Shown: piece after piece, positions 24,609 through 33,178 of the stretch | Numbering within the stretch: position 1 is the stretch's first letter | Layout of the letters: the number at the start of each line of letters is the position of its first letter | The notes under the pieces: generated by a model | What the model saw: only the letters and a program-made list of their open reading frames with translations | Databases searched by the model: none | Told to the model about the DNA's origin: nothing | Made by a program: the position numbers and the translations under genes | Origin: DASQUK01 sp963756425 | GTDB lineage: Bacteria > Actinomycetota > Acidimicrobiia > Acidimicrobiales > VFJN01 | NCBI GenBank assembly: GCA_963756425.1 | Contig: CAVWNW010000007.1 | Coordinates: 248,001-312,000 of the forward strand | Length of the DNA: 64,000 nucleotides | Reading direction: 5' to 3'

Positions 24609-25571
24609 ATGTCGACCGGCGCCACGAAGCATCCCCGCCACCCCAACCAGCGCGACCTCGCGTCGCTGCCACCGGAGCTGCGGCGGACCACGGTCCCACA
24701 GGCGGTCCGTGCCTGGGTGGAGCGGAACGCCGGCATGCGCATCACGCGGGTCCGACGGCTGGCGGGGGCGTCGTCGACAGCCGTGCACGGGCTGTACGGG
24801 GCGGACGGGACCCGGCTGGTGTTGCGGCGCTACGTGTGGCCCGGGTTCCTGGCTGACGAGCCCGCCGCCCCCGGCCGGGAGGTCGACGCGCTGCGGTTCG
24901 GCGCCGCGCACGGGCTGCCCGTGCCGGAGGTGGTGGCGGCGGACACCACCGGCCTGGACATCGGTGACAGGGTTCCCGCCCTGCTCATGAGCTTCCTGCC
25001 CGGCCGCGCGGTGGCCGCGCCCGACGTGCACCGGCTCGCCGAGGTCGCCGCTGCCATCCACGCCACCGACCCGGCCGGCTTCGGCCACGACTACTTCCCC
25101 TGGTTCGCCGGCACGACGGTCGCACCTCCGCGAACTGCCCGTTGGCCGCGCCTCTGGGAGACGGCCATCGGGCTGTGGCACGACGCGGCGCCGGTGTACG
25201 CGCCGACGTTCATCCACCGGGACTTCCATCCCGGCAACGTCCTGTGGGCGCGTGGGCGCCTCTCCGGCGTGGTCGACTGGGCCAACGCCTGCGCCGGTCC
25301 GCGGGGCTGCGACGTGGCCACCTGCCGCGCCAACCTCGTCGACCTGGCGGGCGACCGGGTGGCCGACGACTTCCGGGCGGCCTACGAGGCGCTCACCGGC
25401 GAGGTGTTCCACCCCTATTGGGACATGGCCTGCATCCTCGAGAACGGGCCGTCCTTCTGGACCCCTGCGCAGGTGGCCGCCAACGAGCCCTACCTGGCCC
25501 GCGCCGTCGCCGCCCAGGTGGCCCTGCCCCCGGCCCCCGGTCCGAACTTGCCGCCGTTACCGCTGCCATGA
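24609..25571 (+). CDS. APH-family small-molecule kinase
   Basis: A 320-residue aminoglycoside-phosphotransferase-fold protein: catalytic loop FIHRDFHPGNVLWARG, metal-binding Asp in SGVVDWANAC, and a N-lobe with RLVLRRYVWPG supplying the ATP-binding Lys/Arg region. Chromosomal members like this usually phosphorylate small metabolites or CoA thioesters, not antibiotics. It follows the amidohydrolase gene by 25 bp on the same strand and could belong to the operon. ATG 24609 is preferred over the upstream frame start at 24504, which overlaps the previous gene. Confidence 0.85.
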   Translation: MSTGATKHPRHPNQRDLASLPPELRRTTVPQAVRAWVERNAGMRITRVRRLAGASSTAVHGLYGADGTRLVLRRYVWPGFLADEPAAPGREVDALRFGAAHGLPVPEVVAADTTGLDIGDRVPALLMSFLPGRAVAAPDVHRLAEVAAAIHATDPAGFGHDYFPWFAGTTVAPPRTARWPRLWETAIGLWHDAAPVYAPTFIHRDFHPGNVLWARGRLSGVVDWANACAGPRGCDVATCRANLVDLAGDRVADDFRAAYEALTGEVFHPYWDMACILENGPSFWTPAQVAANEPYLARAVAAQVALPPAPGPNLPPLPLP

Positions 25572-25592
25572 CAGCGCTAAGTGCGGCAACTT
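25545..25592. terminator. Imperfect nested hairpin between convergent genes
   Basis: Arms aacttgccgc (25545-25554) and gcggcaactt (25583-25592) pair at 9 of 10 positions, and cgctg/cagcg pairs inside. It lies at the end of the kinase gene, before the convergent dehydratase gene, and could terminate both. Confidence 0.4.
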
Positions 25593-25602
25593 GGGGCAGG
25601 CG

Positions 25603-26619
25603 TCAGCCGAGCGTGCCGGGATCGACGTTGCCACCGCACAGCACGACGGCGATGCGTTCGTCGGGGTCGGGCGGCAGCGCACCCGCCGTCAGCGCTGCAA
25701 GTGCGGCGGCCCCCGCCGGCTCGGTCGCCACGCGCAGCGCCTGCCACAGGCGCTTCTGCGCATCGACGAGGTCGGCATCATCGACGACCACCACGCCATC
25801 CGTCCAGGCGCGGGCGGCCGCGAAGCCCAGCTCGCCGACCCGGCGCGCCCCCAGCGCATCGGCGCCGAGTCCCGCGATGTCGGTGTCGACCACCCGTCCG
25901 GCACGTAGGGCGGCATCGAGGCCCCGGCATCCTCGGGTCTCGACACCCGTCACGCGGACCGCCCCCCGGAACCAGCACGCCACGCCCCCGATGAGCCCGG
26001 CGCCGCCGACGGCGACGATGACCCGATCGATCCCCTCGGTCCCCCCGCCGGCGGCCGATGCGGCGGCCGCGGTCTGGCGCTCCAGCTCGGCCGCGAGCGT
26101 GCCGGAACCCTCGAGCATCTCGGGTTGGTCGAACGCGTGGAGGAAGCGGGCACCGGTGGCGGCGGCGTGCTCGTGGCTGGCCGCCAGAGCCTCGTCGTAG
26201 TAGCCGGGTATGACCTCGACCGTGGCCCCGAGCGCCCGCAGCCGCTCGAGCTTGGCCGGCGCCGTGGTACCGGTGACGAACACGGTTGCCGCCACGCCCA
26301 GGCGCTGGGCGGCGTAAGCCACGGCCACGCCGTAGTTGCCGCCCGACGCCGCCACCACTCCGCCGACCGGCACCTCGCCCAGGAGCTGGTTGTGGGCCCC
26401 GCGGCCCTTGAACGAGCCGGCGTGCTGCAGCATCTCCAGCTTGAGCACGAGCGGCCAGCGGCGCTGGGGCAGGCCGAGGTCGACCGCGTCGACCTCGAGC
26501 AGTGGGGTCACCCGGATCCATGGCGCCAGGCGCCGCGCCACAGCGTCGATGTCCGACCGAGAGGGGAGGCCCGGCACGTCGTCGGGCGGGTTCTGGAGGG
26601 CGCGGGCGTCGCCGGGCAT
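25603..26619 (-). CDS. PLP-dependent threonine/serine dehydratase-like enzyme
   Basis: A 338-residue fold-type II PLP enzyme. The PLP lysine is in AGSFKGRGAHN, the phosphate-binding loop in VIVAVGGAGLIGG, and ASGGNYGVAVAYAA is the substrate loop. The C-terminal VVLCGGNVDPGTLG is the usual threonine dehydratase ending. No ACT domain is present, so allosteric control by isoleucine is unlikely, which favours a catabolic serine/threonine dehydratase or a related racemase. ATG 26619 fits the family length. The open frame reaching 27210 is antisense to the next gene. Confidence 0.85.
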   Translation of the reverse strand: MPGDARALQNPPDDVPGLPSRSDIDAVARRLAPWIRVTPLLEVDAVDLGLPQRRWPLVLKLEMLQHAGSFKGRGAHNQLLGEVPVGGVVAASGGNYGVAVAYAAQRLGVAATVFVTGTTAPAKLERLRALGATVEVIPGYYDEALAASHEHAAATGARFLHAFDQPEMLEGSGTLAAELERQTAAAASAAGGGTEGIDRVIVAVGGAGLIGGVACWFRGAVRVTGVETRGCRGLDAALRAGRVVDTDIAGLGADALGARRVGELGFAAARAWTDGVVVVDDADLVDAQKRLWQALRVATEPAGAAALAALTAGALPPDPDERIAVVLCGGNVDPGTLG

Positions 26620-26731
26620 GGGCACGAGTCTGCCTCCGTGGCGTGCGCAATCGGGTGTGAGGGTCCGACCACTCAGGGCGAGCGAATTGACGCGCTCCGA
26701 TCGGGGCACGCATAAGACGAACCACTGGACA

Positions 26732-26749
26732 CCGCGGTCGGGACCGCGG
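26732..26749. promoter_or_regulatory. Palindrome in the leader of the GlsB-like gene
   Basis: ccgcggtc-gg-gaccgcgg is a perfect 8-bp inverted repeat about 20 bp before the ATG at 26770. It may be an operator or a leader hairpin next to the ribosome-binding site. Confidence 0.4.
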
Positions 26750-26769
26750 CCGAAAGGGAGAGCAAGAAG

Positions 26770-27069
26770 ATGCTCGGATTCATCATCTGGATGCTCATCA
26801 TCGGTGTGATCGCCGGCTACGTGGCCCGCTTGCTCGTGCCTGGGCCTGACCCGATGGGCGTGGTCGGCACCATCGTGCTCGGCATCGTCGGGTCGTTCAT
26901 CGGTGGCTTCCTCGGCTACCTGCTCTTCGACAACGACCTCGACGAGGGCGCGCTGCAGGTGTCGGGCGTCATCGGGTCGATCATCGGCGCTGTGATCGCT
27001 CTGTTGATCTACAACGCCACCAGCAACCGCCGGCTGAGGCGCCGCCCGATCCGTCGGCGCATGTTCTGA
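26770..27069 (+). CDS. GlsB/YeaQ/YmgE family stress membrane protein
   Basis: A 99-residue protein with three hydrophobic segments rich in Gly (IIGVIAGYVARLLVPGPDPM, VVGTIVLGIVGSFIGGFLGY, VIGSIIGAVIALLIYNATSN) and a basic RRLRRRPIRRR tail. This is the transglycosylase-associated protein family, a general-stress inner-membrane protein. The ATG follows AAAGGGAGAG. Control by a stress sigma factor is common in the family, but I see no clear SigF-type promoter here. Confidence 0.9.
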   Translation: MLGFIIWMLIIGVIAGYVARLLVPGPDPMGVVGTIVLGIVGSFIGGFLGYLLFDNDLDEGALQVSGVIGSIIGAVIALLIYNATSNRRLRRRPIRRRMF

Positions 27070-27224
27070 GCGGCCCCGTCGATCCCGGGTTCTGATCGCG
27101 CTGGACGCTGCCTCCGGCCGCCGGGGTCCCGGCAGCCGGGGGCGGTGCCGCGTTGGGGCCTGGATCGGCCGGTTGGGGCATGATGCGGGACGTTCGTGTG
27201 GCAAACGCAATCCCAGGAGGATCG

Positions 27225-27707
27225 ATGGCCATCTCGGTCGGTGACCGCATCCCGGACGTCAAACTGATGACCATGACCAGTGATGGCGTGGCGCCGGTAC
27301 AGAGCGGCGAGGTTCTCGGTAAGGGCAGGGTCGTGTTGTTCGCCGTGCCCGGCGCGTTCACGCCCACCTGTTCCGACCATCACCTGCCCGGGTTCGTGCT
27401 GCGCGCCGAGGACATCAAGGCCAAGGGCGTGGACACCATCGCCTGCATCGCCGTCAACGACGTCTTCGTCATGGGCGCGTGGGGCGAGGCACAGGGGACC
27501 GGCGATGACATCGCGATGCTGGCCGACGGCAACGGAGAGTTCGCCGCCGAGGTCGGGCTGACGCTGGACGGCTCCGGCTTCGGGCTCGGCAGCCGCTCGC
27601 AGCGCTACGCCGCCATCATCGACGACGGCGTCGTCACCGAGCTGATGGTGGAGCCCAATCCCGGCCTCGACGTCAGCTCCGCGGAATCGGTGCTGGCCAA
27701 GCTCTGA
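27225..27707 (+). CDS. Peroxiredoxin, Prx5 type
   Basis: A 160-residue peroxiredoxin with the active-site motif PGAFTPTCSDHHLPGF containing the peroxidatic Cys; the conserved Arg is in RSQRYAAIIDDG. It reduces hydroperoxides using thioredoxin or glutaredoxin-like donors. AGGAGG precedes ATG 27225 by a few bases, so the longer upstream frame is rejected. It lies between a stress membrane protein and a flippase-like gene on the same strand. Confidence 0.95.
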   Translation: MAISVGDRIPDVKLMTMTSDGVAPVQSGEVLGKGRVVLFAVPGAFTPTCSDHHLPGFVLRAEDIKAKGVDTIACIAVNDVFVMGAWGEAQGTGDDIAMLADGNGEFAAEVGLTLDGSGFGLGSRSQRYAAIIDDGVVTELMVEPNPGLDVSSAESVLAKL

Positions 27708-27818
27708 GCAGCTGGCCCTTGCGCCGCAGCCGGTCGGTGGCGCGGCCGGCCCGCGGCCGCCGCCGAGGATCGCAGGAATGCGCCGGCGTCGCCCGATTCG
27801 CGATCCCGTCGTGCCAGG

Positions 27819-30245
27819 ATGACCAGCGTGCAGCGCACGTCGGAGGCGGCAGCGACTGACCAGGCGGGCGATGCCCCTGACGTCTCCGTGTCCGTCGCGC
27901 CCCGCCAGCGCGTTCGCTACCAGGCCGACTTCGTGCGCCTGCTCGCGTCGCTGGCGCTGCTCGCCGGGGGTGTCCTCATCGCCATCCTCGCCCGCAACAC
28001 CATCGGAGGCGCCGAGGAAGACATCGTCGACGTCTACGAACGCGTGCCCGAGCGCTTCGCCGACGTCCTGGCGGCCGTGGCGGTGGTCACGGCCACGGTC
28101 GTGCCGGTGGTGTCGGTCCTGTTCCTGCTCCTCCTCCGGCGGTACCGGCAGGCGGCAGCCCTGGTCGTCGGGGGGCTGGCCGCCGTGCTCACCATGAACT
28201 GGCTCAGCGACGTGCTGGCCGACCGGGGTGTCGTGGCTGCCGTCGACCCCAACACCGAACAGGTCATCGAGCTCACCGATCCCGAGTTCGCCACGTCGCC
28301 GCTGATCGCGGCGGTCGTCGCGTTCGTGGTCATCGCCTCACCCCGGGTGTCGCGCCAGTGGCGCCGGGTCATGTGGTTGGGGGTGGCCGTGCTCATCCTC
28401 TTCCGCGTGGTGTCGTCGAGCGAGCCGCCCCTGGACATCGTCATCGCGGTGGCACTGGGCATGGCCCTCGGCTACCTGGCGCTGTTGGCGTTCGGGACCG
28501 AGAGCGCCGATCCGGACGCCGACGAGCTGGTGTCGATGCTCCGGCCGGTCGCTGATCCGGTGCGCATCGAACAGCTGGAGGGAGACACGCCGCTCCGCTA
28601 CCTGGTCGACCTGGCCGACGGTGAGCGGTTGCAGCTCCGTGTGCGAACAAGGACGGACCGATCGTCGGAGCGGCTGGCGCAGGCGTGGCGCACCGTGCGG
28701 CTGCGGACGTCCCAGGTCGACGAGCCCTACGCCACCGTCCAACGACGCGTCGAGCACGAGGCGCTGGCCCAGATGACGGCAGCCGCGGCCGGCGTCCGCG
28801 TGCCGGCCGTACGGAACATCGTCGCCTCGCCCGCGGGCTCGGTGGGCCTGCTGGAGGAACGACTCGACGGCACCGCCGTGGCGGACCTGCCCCCCGAGCG
28901 GCTGGACCCGCCGCTGCTGCGGCGGATCTGGCAGCAGGTAGCGGCGCTGCATCGCCGGCGCATCGCCCATCGGGCGCTCGGGCTGGCCGTGGTGAGGGTG
29001 ACCGCCACCGACGACGTCGCGATGTCGGAGTTCGACACCGCCCGGCTCGCAGCCTCCGACCGGGACCTGGCCCTGGACCGCGCCCAGGTCCTGGTCGACA
29101 CCGCCCTGCGGGTGGGCGCCGACGAGGCCGTGGCCGTGGCGGTCGCGACGCTGGGCCCGAAGGCGGTCGTGGCCGCCGTGCCCTACCTGCAGCCGCTGGC
29201 GCTGCCGGCTGCGACCAGGAGGAGCCTGCGTGGCAAGCGGGAGGTGCTCGACGCCCTGCAGGAGGCCGTGCGGAGCGCCACCGGTGTCGAGCCCGCACCG
29301 CTGGCCCGGCTCGAGCGCGTCCGGCCCCGGACGGCCGTGTCGATCGTGGCACTGGCGGGCGGGTTCTACTTCCTGCTGCCACAACTCGCCGACGTGGGCG
29401 AGACCGCCGAGGCGGCGACGCGGGCCAACTGGTGGTGGCTGGTGCCGATCTTCGCGGGCGCCGCGGCGACGTTCTTCGCCGCGGCGCTGTCGCTGATCGG
29501 GTCGGTGCCGCAGCCGATCCCGTACCTGGCGACGGTGCGCATGCAGGTGGCGTCGGCGTTCGTCGGGCGCATCGCGCCGGCGAACACGGGCACCCTGGCC
29601 GTGAGTGTCCGCTTCCTGCAGCGCTCCGGCGTCGACACCGCCGCGGCCGGGACGGCCGTGGGGCTCAACGCCCTGGTTGGGTTCGGCGTCCACCTGTCGC
29701 TCGCGGCCGCCTTCGTCGCGTGGGCCGGGGCCCGCGGACCGGGGTTCTCGCTGCCCGACGCCAACACCTGGCTGCTGGTGATCGCGATCGGCGGCGCCGT
29801 CAGCGGACTGGTCGTGGGCCTGGTCCCCGCCCTCCGCCGCCGGGTCCTGCCGCCGCTGGTGGGCTACCTGCGCACGGCCGGATCGTCGCTGGCCGATGTC
29901 GTGACCGACCCCTGGCGGGTGCTGGCGCTCGTGGGCGGCGCGCTCGGCATCACGTTCGCGTTCATCCTCACGCTGATGGCCGCAGTGGAGGCGTTCGGGG
30001 GCGGCGTCAGCTTCCCGGAGATCGGCGCCGCCTACCTGATCGCCGCGGCCATCGGCTCGGCGACGCCCACGCCCGGCGGCTTGGGGGCGATCGAGGCGGC
30101 GCTCGTGGCGGGCCTGTCGGGCTACGGCATGGCCGATAGCGCCGCGGTGTCTTCGGTCCTCACCTTCCGCCTCGCCACGTACTGGGTCCCCATGATCCCC
30201 GGATGGATCATGTTCCAGCAGATGCAGCGCAGGGAGGAGCTGTAG
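27819..30245 (+). CDS. Large flippase-like membrane protein with kinase-like middle domain
   Basis: An 808-residue protein. Residues about 40-230 hold several membrane segments. Residues about 245-470 form a degenerate kinase-like soluble domain (LRYLVDLADGERLQLRVRTR, VGLLEERLDGTAVADLPPER). Residues about 505-800 are the lysylphosphatidylglycerol synthase/flippase-like TM region, including VASAFVGRIAPANTGTLAVS and SATPTPGGLGAIEAALVAGL. This three-part layout recurs in actinobacteria and probably moves a lipid or lipid-linked precursor across the membrane. The kinase-like part lacks an obvious HxDxxxxN loop and is probably inactive. Confidence 0.8.
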   Translation: MTSVQRTSEAAATDQAGDAPDVSVSVAPRQRVRYQADFVRLLASLALLAGGVLIAILARNTIGGAEEDIVDVYERVPERFADVLAAVAVVTATVVPVVSVLFLLLLRRYRQAAALVVGGLAAVLTMNWLSDVLADRGVVAAVDPNTEQVIELTDPEFATSPLIAAVVAFVVIASPRVSRQWRRVMWLGVAVLILFRVVSSSEPPLDIVIAVALGMALGYLALLAFGTESADPDADELVSMLRPVADPVRIEQLEGDTPLRYLVDLADGERLQLRVRTRTDRSSERLAQAWRTVRLRTSQVDEPYATVQRRVEHEALAQMTAAAAGVRVPAVRNIVASPAGSVGLLEERLDGTAVADLPPERLDPPLLRRIWQQVAALHRRRIAHRALGLAVVRVTATDDVAMSEFDTARLAASDRDLALDRAQVLVDTALRVGADEAVAVAVATLGPKAVVAAVPYLQPLALPAATRRSLRGKREVLDALQEAVRSATGVEPAPLARLERVRPRTAVSIVALAGGFYFLLPQLADVGETAEAATRANWWWLVPIFAGAAATFFAAALSLIGSVPQPIPYLATVRMQVASAFVGRIAPANTGTLAVSVRFLQRSGVDTAAAGTAVGLNALVGFGVHLSLAAAFVAWAGARGPGFSLPDANTWLLVIAIGGAVSGLVVGLVPALRRRVLPPLVGYLRTAGSSLADVVTDPWRVLALVGGALGITFAFILTLMAAVEAFGGGVSFPEIGAAYLIAAAIGSATPTPGGLGAIEAALVAGLSGYGMADSAAVSSVLTFRLATYWVPMIPGWIMFQQMQRREEL

Positions 30246-30257
30246 CGGACCGCGGCG

Positions 30258-30782
30258 TCACGAGACCGGGACGATCTTGTGGCCCACGATGTTCCCCGCC
30301 GCCAGCTCGAGGCGTCCGACGGTGCGGCGCGGCTGGCGGCGGCGCTGGACCGCCGAGCCGGGGTTGAACAGGCGCTGGGCCTCGAGCCCCTCGACGTCGA
30401 CCGGTTCGTGGCTGTGGCCGAACACGACCAGCCGGGCGTCCGGGAACCATCGGTGGACCCGGCGCTCCCGGCCCGCCCGTGCGCCGCCGTCGTGCACCAT
30501 CGCGATGCGTACGCCCGCCAGCTCGAGCTCCAGCCGGTCCGGGAGGGCGCCGATCAGGGCGGCGTCGTTGTTGCCCAGAACCGCGTGCACCGGCCGGCGG
30601 GCCCGGAGCGCGTCGAGGAGGTCACCGGTGACGACGTCGCCGGCGTGGAGCACCACGTGGGCGTCCTCGACGTGGTCCCACACGTCGGCTGGGAGCTTCG
30701 AGAGGTCGCCACGCAGGTGGGTGTCGGCGAGGACGAGGACGCGGATCGGGCTGATCCCCGCATCATGTCGGCCCCGACGCAC
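30258..30782 (-). CDS. YfcE/MJ0936-type metallophosphoesterase
   Basis: A 174-residue calcineurin-like phosphoesterase with all metal motifs: VLADTH, LHAGDVV, VLGNND and FGHSHEP. Family members hydrolyse small phosphodiesters in the cytosol. The GTG start at 30782 is adjacent to an inverted repeat in the divergent spacer, so expression may be controlled from that site. The ATGs just inside are out of frame. Confidence 0.9.
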   Translation of the reverse strand: MRRGRHDAGISPIRVLVLADTHLRGDLSKLPADVWDHVEDAHVVLHAGDVVTGDLLDALRARRPVHAVLGNNDAALIGALPDRLELELAGVRIAMVHDGGARAGRERRVHRWFPDARLVVFGHSHEPVDVEGLEAQRLFNPGSAVQRRRQPRRTVGRLELAAGNIVGHKIVPVS

Positions 30783-30830
30783 GTCTTTGAAGAAAAATCG
30801 GTGCCATGGCCCGAAAGATCTTCAAAGACG
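30782..30830. promoter_or_regulatory. 12-bp perfect inverted repeat in a divergent spacer
   Basis: cgtctttgaaga (30782-30793) and tcttcaaagacg (30819-30830) are exact reverse complements separated by 25 bp. They are AT-rich for this genome and lie between the divergent phosphoesterase and acetyltransferase genes. The centre also has a near-palindrome around tgccatggc. An operator or attenuator is possible. Confidence 0.5.
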
Positions 30831-30882
30831 GGACTGTGCCCGCAGCGTTCGATCAGCCAGCTGCCAGGTAGCGTGCCGGGTC

Positions 30883-31191
30883 ATGAGCATCGAGGTTCGT
30901 GACGCCCCCGAGCGCCGGCGCTACGAGGTGCTCGACGACGGCACGCTGGCCGGGTTCGCGGAGTATCGCGACCAAGGCGACATCCGTATCTTCACCCACA
31001 CCGAGGTGTTCCCCGCCTTCGAGGGCCGCGGCGTGGGGAGCGCCCTGGCCCGGGGCGCCCTCGACGACGTGCGGGCGTCGGGCCGGACCCTCGTGGCCCA
31101 GTGCCCGTTCATCCGGGGCTACATCGAGCGCCATCCGACATACGCGGACTTGGTCGACGCCGAACTCGCCGCCCGCCTGACCCGCGGCTGA
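30883..31191 (+). CDS. GNAT-type N-acetyltransferase (YidJ-like)
   Basis: A 102-residue compact acetyltransferase-fold protein: EVLDDGTLAGFAEYRDQGD, HTEVFPAFEGRGVGSALARG (acetyl-CoA pyrophosphate loop) and CPFIRGYIERHPTYADLV. This is the short Gcn5-related family with few characterised members; the substrate is unknown. TAGCGT at 30869-30874 lies 8 nt before ATG 30883, so the mRNA is predicted to be leaderless. Confidence 0.9.
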   Translation: MSIEVRDAPERRRYEVLDDGTLAGFAEYRDQGDIRIFTHTEVFPAFEGRGVGSALARGALDDVRASGRTLVAQCPFIRGYIERHPTYADLVDAELAARLTRG

Positions 31192-31250
31192 CGGCCGGAG
31201 CCGACCCGGCGACGGCGCGCGCAGCCCGCTTGGTGCCTACCCTCCGCAGC

Positions 31251-31433
31251 ATGGCGTTTACGCGATGGGAATACCGCACGTACTCGGTCTTCGTCGAGCA
31301 GGGTGCACAGTCTTGGCTCGAGGGGCTCAACCGCCTGGGCGACGAGGGCTGGGAGGTCACCGACGACATCACGGTGTTCGCGCAGGGAAGCGCAGCCGAG
31401 AACCCGGTCCTGCTCCTGAAGCGCCCGAAGTGA
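31251..31433 (+). CDS. DUF4177-like small protein
   Basis: A 60-residue protein with WEYRTYSVFVEQG, LNRLGDEGWEVTDDI and a C-terminal LLLKRPK, the layout of DUF4177 proteins (single small alpha/beta fold, function unknown). A TACCCT hexamer at 31238-31243 is 7 nt from the ATG, indicating a leaderless transcript. Confidence 0.75.
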   Translation: MAFTRWEYRTYSVFVEQGAQSWLEGLNRLGDEGWEVTDDITVFAQGSAAENPVLLLKRPK

Positions 31434-31455
31434 CCGGCGCCATCCGCTCGGCCTC

Positions 31456-32076
31456 TCAGTCCACGGCCACCTCAGCGCCGAGCGTGAACGGGGGCACCAG
31501 CTCGATGGCGTCGCCGCTCCAGAACTTGCCAGGGTCGTACCAGCTCGCCGGGCGGCGATCCGGCAGCAGCCCCATGTGCTGGTAGGTGGCGGCGACAAGC
31601 TCCGCGCAATAGATCGTCTCGAGCGACGACGGCCGCCGCCGCACCCGGGCACGGACCCACTGCCGCACCAGCCCACCCATGCGCGGGAACGCCCGCCCGT
31701 CGAAGCGGGCGATGACCTCCATCAAGCGGTCCTCGTGGTGGCGCTCGATGGGGCCGTGAAGCTGGCGTACCCAGGCTCGCTGACCGTACTTCTTGCGCCA
31801 GACGGTGACGGCCTCTGCCAGGAGGTGGAGCTGGACGCCCCGGTGGTGCTCCCCGGTCCACACGTCCGGCAGCGATCGGCCCAGCTCGGCGTGCCACAGC
31901 AGCGGCGGGAGGTCGTCGAGCGCCACGGTCATGCCCACGTGGTTGACCGGCGCGTTGGTGAACGTCCGGATGGCCCTGTCGGCGACGGACCCGCCGCGGA
32001 ACAGCCAGACGTCACCGGTCGCCGCCGCATCCAACGCGTCGTCGAAGGTCACGCTGGCCGTCGCCTGAGCAGACAC
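31456..32076 (-). CDS. NlpC/P60-like (permuted papain-fold, YiiX type) protein
   Basis: About 206 residues. The circularly permuted NlpC/P60 catalytic residues are visible: His in TNAPVNHVGMTVAL and Cys in TIYCAELVAATYQHMGL. Such proteins are amidases or lipid-cleaving cysteine hydrolases. No signal peptide is seen, so it may act in the cytosol. The frame is open to 32100 (TTG), but GTG 32076 removes only a non-conserved stretch and separates it from the divergent small gene. Its true start is uncertain. Confidence 0.75.
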   Translation of the reverse strand: MSAQATASVTFDDALDAAATGDVWLFRGGSVADRAIRTFTNAPVNHVGMTVALDDLPPLLWHAELGRSLPDVWTGEHHRGVQLHLLAEAVTVWRKKYGQRAWVRQLHGPIERHHEDRLMEVIARFDGRAFPRMGGLVRQWVRARVRRRPSSLETIYCAELVAATYQHMGLLPDRRPASWYDPGKFWSGDAIELVPPFTLGAEVAVD

Positions 32077-32099
32077 GGGGGGTAGGTTACGGAACCGCA

Positions 32100-32291
32100 A
32101 TGCGCATCCCCTGGAAGCTCATCGGCCTCGCGGGACTGGCGGGCGTGGCGGCCACCGGCGTGGTCGTGGTGCGCCGTCGTCGGACGCAGCGCCAGTACAC
32201 GCCCGAGGCGCTGCGAGCGCGGCTCCACCAACGGCTGGCGGAGGTGCCGTCGGGCAACGGTCAGAGCGAGCCGATCCCCAGCAACCGATAG
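32100..32291 (+). CDS. Single-span membrane protein, hypothetical
   Basis: A 63-residue protein: one membrane segment (LIGLAGLAGVAATGVVVV) followed by an Arg-rich cytoplasmic stretch and a short helix (TPEALRARLHQRLAEV). Many actinobacteria encode such small anchors of unknown role. TAGGTT lies 11 nt before the ATG. The last 31 bp overlap the end of the convergent sucrase/ferredoxin-like gene. Confidence 0.65.
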   Translation: MRIPWKLIGLAGLAGVAATGVVVVRRRRTQRQYTPEALRARLHQRLAEVPSGNGQSEPIPSNR

Positions 32292-33178
32292 CGCCAGGGC
32301 TCGCCGGGACCGCCCCGGCACGTCATCAGCACGGGGGACTCGCTGCGATCGCGGGCGACCACCACCTCCAGCGTCACGCCGTCGCGCTGCTGCAGGTGTA
32401 CCGCGATCGACCGGTCCGGGCGCTGTTCGGCGGCCAGCACCGACATGGCGTCGAGCCGCCGCTCGCCCAGGTGCGAGCGTCCGAACGCCTCCGCCGCTTG
32501 GACCAGCGGCCCATAGCAGCTGCGGCCCCGGTAGCGATCGAGGTCGAGCAGGCGCGCCCGGTAGTCGGTGACCAGGCCCGCCGCCTGCTCCGGCTCGACT
32601 CGGCCGTAGTAGATCCCCTCGGGGAGGCACACGACGTTGGCGGCGAAGCGATCGCCGCCAACGTGCGAGCACTCCCACACGTCAGGGGCGTCGGCGTCGG
32701 CGAGAGCCCGCATCACGGGGCGGCCGAAGTCGGCGCAGCAAGGATCATGGCGGCCGTTCGTGCAGACCAGGTGGAGAGAGGGCGGTCCGGGGAAACCGGC
32801 ACCGGTGGGCTCCGGGAACGCCAGCGCCCCGAGGTCGAGCTCGAGCAGGGCCTTGGGATCGGCTGCGTCGACGTCGACCTGCTCCAGCCACCAGCGTTCG
32901 GCCCCGGAGTGGGCGAGGAACACGGTGCGGGTGGGACCCAGCCGTCGCTGGCTGGCGCGCCGCCGCGCCAGCAGGACCCGCACGCCCTGTGCCCTGGCCA
33001 TCTTGGCGAGGGTGGTGGCGGTCTCAGGATCGAGCTTGCTCTCCGCGAGCGCGTCGACTCCCCATGCACCGGGTTGCTCGACGATCATCCAGCGCTGGAC
33101 GCGCGACGCCGTCGCGATCAGAGGCTCGTCGCGCGCCAACGCCTCCGGCGCACAGCGCAGCCCGGGCCGTTCAGCCAC
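32261..33178 (-). CDS. Sucrase/ferredoxin-like protein
   Basis: A 305-residue protein of the sucrase/ferredoxin-like (thioredoxin-fold) family. The signature CTNGRHDPCCADFGRPV followed by WECSHVGGDRFAANVVCLP marks an N-terminal Fe-S binding thioredoxin-like region; later GRSCYGPLVQAAE adds a conserved Cys. GTG 33178 overlaps the end of the upstream cupin gene by 8 bp, so it is translationally coupled. It may supply electrons to, or act in the same pathway as, the oxygenase. The enzymatic role of the family is unknown. Confidence 0.85.
   Translation of the reverse strand: MAERPGLRCAPEALARDEPLIATASRVQRWMIVEQPGAWGVDALAESKLDPETATTLAKMARAQGVRVLLARRRASQRRLGPTRTVFLAHSGAERWWLEQVDVDAADPKALLELDLGALAFPEPTGAGFPGPPSLHLVCTNGRHDPCCADFGRPVMRALADADAPDVWECSHVGGDRFAANVVCLPEGIYYGRVEPEQAAGLVTDYRARLLDLDRYRGRSCYGPLVQAAEAFGRSHLGERRLDAMSVLAAEQRPDRSIAVHLQQRDGVTLEVVVARDRSESPVLMTCRGGPGEPWRYRLLGIGSL

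Noticed and set aside
30804..30870. 21-codon open frame beginning ATGGCCCGAAAG inside the divergent spacer
   Set aside because: Too short, no ribosome-binding site, and it overlaps the inverted repeat that better explains the sequence.
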